Source of the DNA: Paenibacillus sp. YN15
GTDB lineage: Bacteria > Bacillota > Bacilli > Paenibacillales > NBRC-103111
Assembly: GCF_003285005.1 (NCBI RefSeq)
Contig: NZ_QMFA01000028.1
Span: 25,625-89,624 of the forward strand
DNA length: 64,000 nucleotides
Direction: 5' to 3'
Part shown: positions 9,815-17,140 of the stretch, piece after piece
How positions within the stretch are numbered: the first letter of the stretch is position 1
Layout: the number at the start of each line of letters is the position of its first letter
Notes under the pieces: generated by a model
Databases searched by the model: none
The model's input: only the letters and a program-made list of their open reading frames with translations
What the model was told of the DNA's origin: nothing
Position numbers and translations under genes: made by a program

Positions 9815-11011
9815 ATGAGCTTTCAGGTGGTAGGGCATCCGGCGGCGGACAGGGGGGCGCGGGTGCGTCAACTGAAGGAAATGGGCTTTGGCTGGGCGGA
9901 TCTGGAGGATGAGGCATATTGGGTGGATCAGGCGGTAGCCATGGACCCGAGAGTATGGGAGGAGCTGCAAGAGGCCAGCGGCCTGCTCTGGACCATCTTC
10001 GACAAAGCCGCCCGGTTCATTATCGGCCAGCGGGATTTGTATGAGCTCCTTTCCATTCCGGAGGTGCTCTGGGACGGCCTGGACGCGGTTCCTCCAGAGG
10101 AGCCCGGGCTGCTCTCCCGTTACGCCAGATTCGATTTCAGCGTCGGCCTTGGCGGCACCATCAAGCTGCTGGAGCTGAACGCCGATACGCCTACAGGCTA
10201 TGTGGAGTCCTCTGTGGCGACACCTTGGATGTGCAGCCAGCATGGGCTATGGACGCCCAATACGGCTATGCCCGCGCAGGTGCGCCATGCCTTTGCGGAC
10301 GCGCCTCCCGCGTATGCGGCCTGCATCGCCTACGGCAAGCATGAGGAGGACAGCGGCACCATCGATATGCTGGTGCGGCATATGGAGCAGCCTGTTGTTT
10401 GTGTGGATACCCTTGAGCTGTGGGTGGATGAGGGTGTTTTGCGGGATGCGTCGGGCCAGGCCATTGACAGCCTGTTTGCTCTTTACCCCAAGGAATGGAT
10501 GGGGGTGGATGACGGCGGAGAAGCGCTGGCGTACAGCATTGAGACGGGAAGGCTCCGGATTCTTAACTCTCCCCATGCGGTGATTCTCCAGTCCAAGGGG
10601 CTGCAGGCGGTGATTTGGGGCTTGCATGAGCTGAAGGCTCCGTTCTTTACCGAAACTGAGCATGACGCGATTGAAGCGTATATGCTGCCTACCTATAACG
10701 AGCCTGTTTTTGACGGCGATTATGTGGAGAAGTCCATGTTTGGCCGGGAGGGCGGCTCCGTCCGGATATACGGCGCAGGAGGCGGGATGGAAATAAAGGA
10801 CCAGGACGGCTTTGATACCAGCGTCTTTTTCCGGCCGGTGTACCAGGCGCGCGCCGATCTGCCCCGCATCCGGCTGCATGACGGCGAATACCATCTGTTG
10901 ACCGGCGTGTTCATGATTCATGGAGAAGCCTGCGGCCTTCTGGGCCGGGCAGGCGGTCTGATTACGGGAAACTCCAGCCGCTTTGTGGCGATGGGAGTGA
11001 GGAAGGATTGA
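9815..11011 (+). CDS. Glutathionylspermidine synthase-type ATP-grasp ligase (YgiC/YjfC-like)
   Basis: 398 residues, close to the usual length of YgiC/YjfC. GGAGGAGA precedes the ATG. The N-terminal pattern (GFGWADLEDEAYW, ELNADTPTGYVESS) and the C-terminal (ITGNSSRFVAMG) fit the synthetase half of glutathionylspermidine synthase, an ATP-grasp enzyme that makes amide bonds between a carboxylate and an amine. In E. coli the stand-alone members YgiC and YjfC lack an amidase half and have no proven substrate. Here the gene sits between the exported Ser-rich protein and a lipoprotein/DUF350 pair, and its stop overlaps the start region of the next frame. Cytoplasmic. The family call is strong; the product it makes is unknown. 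Confidence 0.9.
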   Translation: MSFQVVGHPAADRGARVRQLKEMGFGWADLEDEAYWVDQAVAMDPRVWEELQEASGLLWTIFDKAARFIIGQRDLYELLSIPEVLWDGLDAVPPEEPGLLSRYARFDFSVGLGGTIKLLELNADTPTGYVESSVATPWMCSQHGLWTPNTAMPAQVRHAFADAPPAYAACIAYGKHEEDSGTIDMLVRHMEQPVVCVDTLELWVDEGVLRDASGQAIDSLFALYPKEWMGVDDGGEALAYSIETGRLRILNSPHAVILQSKGLQAVIWGLHELKAPFFTETEHDAIEAYMLPTYNEPVFDGDYVEKSMFGREGGSVRIYGAGGGMEIKDQDGFDTSVFFRPVYQARADLPRIRLHDGEYHLLTGVFMIHGEACGLLGRAGGLITGNSSRFVAMGVRKD

Positions 11012-11016
11012 GCCAT

Positions 11017-11682
11017 ATGTTTGGCAACGTAAACGAAAGAAGAAAGGGCGGCTATCTAAGGCGGGTGTTTGCAGGGGCGCTGGCTCTGGTAATCGCCGGC
11101 GGGATTGCCGCAGGCTGCGGCCAGCAGGAGCCGGGCAAAAGCTCCGCCGGCGCTGCCAATTCCGCCGCGGCGGCAGGAAGCGCCACGGTGCCGTGGGATT
11201 ATAAGGTGGAGGAAGCCAAGGTCGGGGACCTGATCGGCTCGGACATGACCATTTCCCCCAACAACCAGCTGCTGCCCAATGATGACAATTACGCCACAGG
11301 GGATAAGGTATGGGTGCTGTCCTATATGACCGCGGAAATGAAAACCGCTGCCGACGGCCAGAGCAGCGTTGATTTGTCCCAATGGGCGCCTCTCAAAAGC
11401 TACCGGACCGCGGAAGCCGCCCAGACGGATCTTGCCGGGCTTAAGGTCCAGTTGAAAACGGAAGTGGATCTGGTGGGCGTGTACAAAACCGACTATCAGG
11501 GGAAATCCAGATATTTTGCGGTTATTACGCTTCCTACCGGCAACAGCGTCAAGCAGCCGATTCCGGAGGAGCGCTATAAGAGCATGAAGGACCAGAAAAC
11601 GGCAAAGGTCATGCTGGAGGAAGTGCATGATTTCGGCGATTACGATCTGGCCATGGCTAAATTCAGGGGGTGGGCGGACTAA
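11017..11682 (+). CDS. Lipoprotein of unknown function in the ATP-grasp/DUF350 operon
   Basis: 221 residues. ATG 11017 lies 9 nt after GAGGAAGG. The basic start (NERRKGGYLRR) and hydrophobic stretch end in IAAGC, a lipobox with the modified Cys at position 34, followed by an Ala/Ser-rich linker. The mature part is a soluble alpha/beta-looking domain of about 150 residues that I cannot assign with certainty. The gene starts about 5 bp after the ligase stop and its own stop overlaps the next start (TAATG), so the three genes are translated together. It is anchored to the outer face of the membrane, where it could meet the exported Ser-rich protein. Confidence 0.85.
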   Translation: MFGNVNERRKGGYLRRVFAGALALVIAGGIAAGCGQQEPGKSSAGAANSAAAAGSATVPWDYKVEEAKVGDLIGSDMTISPNNQLLPNDDNYATGDKVWVLSYMTAEMKTAADGQSSVDLSQWAPLKSYRTAEAAQTDLAGLKVQLKTEVDLVGVYKTDYQGKSRYFAVITLPTGNSVKQPIPEERYKSMKDQKTAKVMLEEVHDFGDYDLAMAKFRGWAD

Positions 11683-12071
11683 TGGTAGCGGTCAATATTA
11701 TTATCAGTGTGGCGGTCATTATTGTGCTGCAATTTTTGGGGATGCTGGTTTTCAATTTAATGACGCCGTTTAACGACATGGAGGAGCTGCGCCAGGGCAA
11801 TGTGGCTGTCGGTTTGGCCATGGGCGGCAAATTTATGGGTACGGCGATTATCCTGGGGGTTTCCGCCTTCACCAACAGCACCATCTGGCATATGGCCCTG
11901 TGGTTCGCGGTAGGTTACCTCTGTCTGCTTGCGGCGTATTGGGTGCTGGAGCTGGCAACGCCCAAGCTTACCCTTCATGAGCAGCTCAAAAAAGGGAATG
12001 TGGCCGTTGGCATTCTGCTGGCCTCCGTTTATGTGGGTATGGGCTTCTCCGTCAGCAGCCTGATTATTTAA
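11682..12071 (+). CDS. DUF350 (YjfL-like) integral membrane protein
   Basis: 129 residues with four hydrophobic helices. The ATG overlaps the previous stop by one base (TAATG). Two halves are internal repeats: each has a polar turn with the shared motif GNVAVG (EELRQGNVAVG and EQLKKGNVAVG), the hallmark of DUF350/UPF0719 proteins such as E. coli YjfL. Function is not established; in other bacteria the family is found beside ATP-grasp ligases and phage-shock-type genes, which suggests envelope stress or membrane maintenance. It is the last gene of the run and is followed by a strong terminator at 12096. Confidence 0.92.
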   Translation: MVAVNIIISVAVIIVLQFLGMLVFNLMTPFNDMEELRQGNVAVGLAMGGKFMGTAIILGVSAFTNSTIWHMALWFAVGYLCLLAAYWVLELATPKLTLHEQLKKGNVAVGILLASVYVGMGFSVSSLII

Positions 12072-12095
12072 ACGGCAGGTCCAAAGTGAGCAAAA

Positions 12096-12139
12096 GGCTG
12101 TTCCCCAACGTCATACCAATGACGGGGAGCAGCCTTTTT
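12096..12139. terminator. Two-stem terminator, copy 1 of a repeated terminator
   Basis: GGCTGTTCCCC pairs with GGGGAGCAGCC over 11 bp, with an inner GTCAT/ATGAC stem and then TTTTT. It separates convergent genes (DUF350 and SGNH hydrolase) and could serve both. A near copy of identical length lies at 19496-19539. Confidence 0.88.
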
Positions 12140-12144
12140 GTTGT

Positions 12145-13215
12145 TCAAACCTGTTTCCGCTGGCCTATGAGGCCCTCAATCACTTCGGCCAGATGCTGGC
12201 CCATAAGCGTGTGGCCATAGTCGGAAGGATGGATGAGATCCACCGTCAACGCGCTAAAGTCTGTCAAAACATCATGCCCATCCACCAAATGCAGGTTGGG
12301 ATGATTCAAGTCACGGTGAATGCGCTCAAGCCGCTCGGTAAACTGCTGGTTTATATTCGGGCCGCCATCTGCGGAGCTCCGCTTCCGCACATCATCGTGG
12401 TTGGGATAGATGGTGACCAGCACCACCGGCTTGTCGGGATACTGGCGGATCATGCCCTCCACCAGATACCGCGCCCTTTTCTCGAATTCCTCTGCGTCCA
12501 TCAGCCCCCGCATATTGACGCCCAGCTCCAATACGGCAATATCCCAGCCTCCATGGCCGATCAAATAATCCGCCATGGCTTTTTCGCAGAGGCAGGAACC
12601 GCCCAGCGCCTTGTTGTAGAGGTCGGCTCCCAGTCTCCGGGCCGTCTGCTGGATATAAGCCTGATGCTGGACGGTTGCCCCTGAGCCGTGGGTAATGGAG
12701 GAGCCGTAAGCCAACAGCTTAAGCGGCGGCAGCTCGTCCTCCCGGGGAGGGCGCACTTCGTGGCCGAAGGTGTCCAGACCATGGAAGGCGGCCTGAAAGG
12801 CCAGACCCGGATAATAATTGCGGCTTACCACAATCCGCCAAACCCCCGGGGCAAAACGCCCTTTCTGCAGCGCCTCCGGCGCCACATCCGCGAAGCGGGC
12901 GGGTTTGTCCAGATGCAGCGTCTGGATGATCCCGGTGCGCAGCCGGTGCATGGAATGAAAATAATCCCCGCAATACACCAGCACATCCCCGTCCTCCACC
13001 GTAGCCGACAGCGTAATCCGAATAAACGGCGCATCGGTTACAAAGCGGATCTCGCACCCGGTGGAGGCTTGGCCGATAAACCGGCCCCGTTGGTACTCCC
13101 CTTCCCCCAATTGGTGGACCACCCCTCTGGGTATCCGGTTCATGCGAAGCCCCGGCATCTCTTCATTTCTCTCCAGCTCCGCCACATTATGAAACTCCAT
13201 TTGGTTATAAATCAC
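12145..13215 (-). CDS. SGNH/GDSL-family hydrolase with N-terminal beta domain
   Basis: 356 residues from a GTG start 8 nt after AAGGGGG. The first ~155 residues form a beta-rich domain of the kind that precedes the catalytic part in carbohydrate esterases. The catalytic part begins at LLAYGSSITHG (nucleophile Ser173), continues with GGSC and LELGVNMRG (oxyanion-hole blocks) and ends with DLIHPSDYGH (Asp326/His329). The family removes acyl, often acetyl, groups. It has no signal peptide, so it would act on imported substrate. It is divergent from the sugar importer at 13503, which makes deacetylation of the imported oligosaccharide a reasonable inference. Confidence 0.87.
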   Translation of the reverse strand: MIYNQMEFHNVAELERNEEMPGLRMNRIPRGVVHQLGEGEYQRGRFIGQASTGCEIRFVTDAPFIRITLSATVEDGDVLVYCGDYFHSMHRLRTGIIQTLHLDKPARFADVAPEALQKGRFAPGVWRIVVSRNYYPGLAFQAAFHGLDTFGHEVRPPREDELPPLKLLAYGSSITHGSGATVQHQAYIQQTARRLGADLYNKALGGSCLCEKAMADYLIGHGGWDIAVLELGVNMRGLMDAEEFEKRARYLVEGMIRQYPDKPVVLVTIYPNHDDVRKRSSADGGPNINQQFTERLERIHRDLNHPNLHLVDGHDVLTDFSALTVDLIHPSDYGHTLMGQHLAEVIEGLIGQRKQV

Positions 13216-13399
13216 CTGTTATGCCCCCTTAATTAACAGTATGCAGCTATGTTCTCCATTTTAGGACGCGGCTGCCCATATGGCAATCCCGTCTTCGGGG
13301 AACAGGCGGAAAAAGCGGCAATAAACAGTTGCCATTTCAGCACCTTATTTCTAAAAGACAACCATGTCATCTGCTGATCATTTGGTCACCAGATACAAA

Positions 13400-13429
13400 T
13401 TGTCAACCCGTGAAAGCGCTGTCTATACT
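13400..13429 (+). promoter_or_regulatory. Promoter of the sugar importer with overlapping CcpA (cre) site
   Basis: TTGTCA (13400-13405), an 18-bp spacer and TATACT (13424-13429) form a sigma-A type promoter. Between the boxes TGAAAGCGCTGTCT (13411-13424) fits the cre consensus TGNAANCGNWNNCW at every defined position. CcpA bound there would block RNA polymerase when preferred sugars are present. Confidence 0.75.
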
Positions 13430-13502
13430 AAGGGGGCAATGAACGGCACCGCGGCTGCAATGGCCCGGTTCCGTCATGAAGCTTAAAGGGAGGTTATAAC
13501 AG

Positions 13503-15095
13503 ATGAATACAAAATGGCCAAGGCTGTTGGCCGCTTCTGTCCTTACCGCTGCAATGGCGGCGGGATGCAGCAGTGAGGGCGGCACGAAGGAGGCTTCCAC
13601 CGCAGCGCCTTCCGCTGGCGCATCTTCCGGTCCGTTGACGTTATCCTATTGGGTTGCCATGTCCGGAGATGCGGCACGGTCGCTGAAGAGCTTGGGGGAT
13701 TCTATGTTCTTCCAGGAGTTGGAGAAGAGGACGGGAGTCCACGTTAATTTCCAGCATCCTGCCACGGGCAGTGAAAAAGAACAGTTCAATCTGATGATTG
13801 CTTCGGGCAAGCTGCCGGATGTGATTGAATCCGATTTTACAACCTATCCGGGAGGACCGGAAAAAGCCATTACGGATAAGGTCATCATTCCTCTTAACGA
13901 GATCATTGAAAAACATGCTCCTAATTTGAAGAAGTATCTGGATGAGCATCCCGACGTGAAAAAAGAAGTGGTGACAGACAACGGCACCCTCTATGCGTTC
14001 CCGACCATCGGCATCGGCAATACCCAGTCCACCACCGGTTTCGTGGTGCGTAAGGACTGGCTGGATGAACTGGGTTTGACTGCGCCGGAGACGGTGGATG
14101 AGTGGACACATGTACTGCGGCAGTTCAAGGAAAAGAAGGGGGCCAAGACTCCCATGACCTTTACCCTTAGTGAGCTGAACCTTGACCGCTTGAATGGGGC
14201 ATACGGCATCGGCTATTCCTTCTATCTGGACAATGGCAAGGTGAAATACGGCCCGTACGAACCCGGCTACAAAAATTACATGGCGCAGCTGAATGCCTGG
14301 TATAAGGAGGGGCTCATTGATCCCGACTTTGCCGCCCAGGACACCAAGGCTAAGGAAGCCAAAATTACCAATGGCACTGCGGGAGCCTTCCCCAGCTATA
14401 TAGGCCCCCTCGGGAAATATTTGCTTGCCATGCAGCCGGCCAATCCGAAGGTGGATTTTGTTGCCACCCAGCACCCGGTATTGAAAAAAGGCGATCAGCC
14501 CACCATCTTCTCTGCAGCCTACACCTACCGGGGACAGGGCAGCGCAGGCATTACAACCGCCAACAAGAATCCGGCAGAAACCGCCAAGTGGCTGGATTAC
14601 CTGTATTCGGAGGAGGGGCATATTCTGAAATCCTTTGGCGTGGAGGGAGTCACCTTCAATATGGTCAACGGGTATCCCACTTACACGGACCTGATTTTGA
14701 AAAATCCCGACAATCTGTCCGTAGCGGAAGCCATGTCCAAATATTTGCGCGTTGCCACACCTTCCCCCGGCTTCGTCGGCGATCCCCGTTACGGCGAGCA
14801 GTACAATTCCTTTCAGCAGCAGAAGGATGCCAGCCAAACCTTTAATGTCTACTTCCAAAACCTGGAGAAAACCCGGATGCCACGGGTGATGGAAACAACG
14901 GATGAGGGCCAGGAGCTGTCTTCCCTGATGTCGGAAATCGAAACCTATCGAAGTGAAATGTTCCTGAAATTTGTCATGGGAGCGGAGCCGCTGTCCAATT
15001 TCGATAAATACCAGGCTCAATTGAAAAGCATGAAAATTGAACGTGCTATTGCCATTAAGCAATCTGCACTGGAACGCTATTATAAACGCAAATAA
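13503..15095 (+). CDS. Sugar ABC transporter substrate-binding lipoprotein
   Basis: 530 residues, the size of the LplA/YtcQ type of family 1 binding proteins of Paenibacillus and Bacillus. The start follows GGGAGG. The signal peptide ends in MAAGC (Cys22), which anchors the protein on the outer membrane face. Mature features are LTLSYWVAMSG, ASGKLPDVIESDF and the aromatic-rich ligand cleft typical of oligosaccharide binders. It is the first gene of an importer operon with two permeases (15155, 16054). No ATPase gene is present; relatives use a shared MsmX-type ATPase encoded elsewhere. The sugar is unknown, though the neighbouring SGNH esterase suggests an acylated oligosaccharide. Confidence 0.93.
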   Translation: MNTKWPRLLAASVLTAAMAAGCSSEGGTKEASTAAPSAGASSGPLTLSYWVAMSGDAARSLKSLGDSMFFQELEKRTGVHVNFQHPATGSEKEQFNLMIASGKLPDVIESDFTTYPGGPEKAITDKVIIPLNEIIEKHAPNLKKYLDEHPDVKKEVVTDNGTLYAFPTIGIGNTQSTTGFVVRKDWLDELGLTAPETVDEWTHVLRQFKEKKGAKTPMTFTLSELNLDRLNGAYGIGYSFYLDNGKVKYGPYEPGYKNYMAQLNAWYKEGLIDPDFAAQDTKAKEAKITNGTAGAFPSYIGPLGKYLLAMQPANPKVDFVATQHPVLKKGDQPTIFSAAYTYRGQGSAGITTANKNPAETAKWLDYLYSEEGHILKSFGVEGVTFNMVNGYPTYTDLILKNPDNLSVAEAMSKYLRVATPSPGFVGDPRYGEQYNSFQQQKDASQTFNVYFQNLEKTRMPRVMETTDEGQELSSLMSEIETYRSEMFLKFVMGAEPLSNFDKYQAQLKSMKIERAIAIKQSALERYYKRK

Positions 15096-15104
15096 GCACA
15101 AAGA

Positions 15105-15135
15105 GGGGGAACGCCGCCTGTCAGGGGCTTCCCCC
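15105..15135 (+). promoter_or_regulatory. Intercistronic stem-loop between binding protein and permease genes
   Basis: GGGGGAA (15105-15111) pairs with TTCCCCC (15129-15135) and has no T-run after it, so it is not a normal terminator. Its place between a binding-protein gene and the first permease gene fits the known arrangement in sugar importers, where a stem-loop protects the upstream mRNA and keeps binding protein in excess over permease. Confidence 0.6.
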
Positions 15136-15154
15136 CGGATAGGAGGCTGCCAAG

Positions 15155-16060
15155 GTGAATCTGCTCATCAAGGACTACCGCAAGCATAAATACCTGTATC
15201 TGATGATCCTGCCCGTTGTGGCTTATTATCTGATCTTTCACTATGCCCCCATGTACGGCGCGATTATCGCTTTTAAAAACTACCGCATCGGCCAAGGGCT
15301 GCTGGAAAGCCCCTGGGTGGGATTTCATCATTTCACAGAGTTTTTCAACAGCTATTATTTCGGCCGCCTGTTAAAGAATACCCTGTTGTTGAATGTGTAC
15401 ATGCTGTTATTTTCATTTCCCGCTCCGATTATGTTTGCGCTCCTGATCAATGAAATCGGCAACCGTTTTTTCAAACGCGCCGTGCAAACCATTACGTACT
15501 TGCCCCACTTCATCTCGGTGATCGTCGTATGCGGCATGATTACACAATTCGTGGCCCGGGACGGCTTCATTACCGATCTGCTGGTTTGGTTGGGCATGGA
15601 GCGGACGGCCCTTCTGGGACATCCCGAATATTTCCGCACGGTGTATGTCATCTCCGACATCTGGCAGAGTGTGGGCTGGGGCTCGATTATTTATTTGGCG
15701 GCGATTACCGGAATCAATCCCGAGCTGTACGAGGCCTCCCGGATTGACGGGGCGTCCAAATGGAAGCAGATTCTGCATATTACCATTCCCGGAATTGCTC
15801 CGATCATCGTCATTCTATTTATCCTCAAAATCGGACATATGCTGGACGTGGGCTTTGATAAGATCATCCTGCTCTACAATCCCAATACCTACGCCACAGC
15901 GGATGTGATCAGCACCTTCGTCTACCGCAAGGGGCTGGGCGAATCCAGCGATTTCAGTTATACCACGGCAGTGGGGCTGTTTCAGTCCGCAATCAATTTT
16001 ATTCTGCTGGTTTCGGCCAACCGAATCAGCGCCAAAGTGAGTGAGAACAGTCTATGGTAA
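15155..16060 (+). CDS. Sugar ABC transporter permease, LplB type
   Basis: 301 residues with six hydrophobic helices. GTG start preceded by TAGGAGG. The N-terminal KHKYLYLMILPVVAYYLIFHY and the cytoplasmic EAA loop (YEASRIDGASKWKQI, then TIPGI) are typical of the first permease of LplABC-type importers; the EAA loop docks the ATPase. The gene lies 59 bp after the binding protein and overlaps the second permease by 7 bp, so the two permeases are made as a pair. Confidence 0.93.
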   Translation: MNLLIKDYRKHKYLYLMILPVVAYYLIFHYAPMYGAIIAFKNYRIGQGLLESPWVGFHHFTEFFNSYYFGRLLKNTLLLNVYMLLFSFPAPIMFALLINEIGNRFFKRAVQTITYLPHFISVIVVCGMITQFVARDGFITDLLVWLGMERTALLGHPEYFRTVYVISDIWQSVGWGSIIYLAAITGINPELYEASRIDGASKWKQILHITIPGIAPIIVILFILKIGHMLDVGFDKIILLYNPNTYATADVISTFVYRKGLGESSDFSYTTAVGLFQSAINFILLVSANRISAKVSENSLW

Positions 16061-16989
16061 CCAAAATGGCGGAAGCGGCGGCAACGCCGGCGGTTAAGGG
16101 TGCGGGCGGGCTCCGCAAAAGCAAGGGCGAACTTTTGTTTCAAATGGTCAATACGCTGTTTATGCTGCTGATGGTAATCATTACTTTATATCCGTTCCTT
16201 TATGTGGCTTTTTCGTCTGTCAGCGAATCGCGGCAGCTGATGTCCCACACCGGGCTTCTGTTGGGGTCCAAAGGATTTACCTGGACGGCTTACAAAATGG
16301 TATTCAAAAACCCCAATATCATCAGCGGCTACCTGAACACCATCCTCATCGTGGGGATCGGTACGACAGTGAATCTGTTGATGACCAGCCTGGGAGCCTA
16401 TGTGCTGTCCCGCAAGGGTGTGCCGTGGACCCGACCGATCATGCTGCTGATTATTTTCACTATGTTTTTTTCCGGGGGGCTGATCCCCTCCTATCTGCTG
16501 GTGAACAATTGGCTCCATCTGGGCAATACGCTGCTGGCTGTCATTATCCCCGGCATGATCTCCACCTGGAATTTGATTATTCTGCGGACCTCCTTCGCAT
16601 CCATTCCGGAGGGGTTGATTGAATCGGCGAGAATCGACGGCGCAGAGGATTTCACTATTTTGTTCCGGGTGGTGCTTCCCTTATCCCTGCCCGTTATGGC
16701 TGTAATGGTTCTGTTCTATGCGGTGGGCCACTGGAATGCCTGGTTCGGAGCCATGATCTATCTCCGGGAACGGAGCCTCTTTCCGCTGCAGCTGATACTC
16801 CGGGAGATTCTGATTCAGAACAGCACTACCTATATGTCCGGAAATGCGGCTACTGAAGATGTTGAAGCTGTAAGCGAAAGCATTAAATATGCCACTATTA
16901 TTGTCAGCACCTTGCCTATCCTTATGGTATATCCGTTTCTGCAGAAATATTTTGTCAAAGGGGTTATGGTCGGCTCCGTCAAGGGCTGA
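16054..16989 (+). CDS. Sugar ABC transporter permease, YtcP/AraQ type
   Basis: 311 residues with six helices. The start overlaps the end of the first permease; a second ATG at 16066 is also possible. The EAA loop reads IESARIDGAEDFTILFRVVLP and the C-terminus KYFVKGVMVGSVKG is the standard ending of this family. It pairs with the LplB-type permease to form the membrane channel. The stop is followed after about 150 bp by the AraC-type regulator gene on the same strand. Confidence 0.93.
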   Translation: MVTKMAEAAATPAVKGAGGLRKSKGELLFQMVNTLFMLLMVIITLYPFLYVAFSSVSESRQLMSHTGLLLGSKGFTWTAYKMVFKNPNIISGYLNTILIVGIGTTVNLLMTSLGAYVLSRKGVPWTRPIMLLIIFTMFFSGGLIPSYLLVNNWLHLGNTLLAVIIPGMISTWNLIILRTSFASIPEGLIESARIDGAEDFTILFRVVLPLSLPVMAVMVLFYAVGHWNAWFGAMIYLRERSLFPLQLILREILIQNSTTYMSGNAATEDVEAVSESIKYATIIVSTLPILMVYPFLQKYFVKGVMVGSVKG

Positions 16990-17140
16990 TGGGGGAATGA
17001 ATCCGATAGCACGGAGCTGTTATTCACGGGAATGGCCGGCGATGCTATGATTGATCCGTTGACGGATGTTTTGTGCTGCCGGCTTTACCTCTCTGGGGCA
17101 GAACCGGCAGGAGAAACTGCGAAACGGGAGGATGGCGGGC

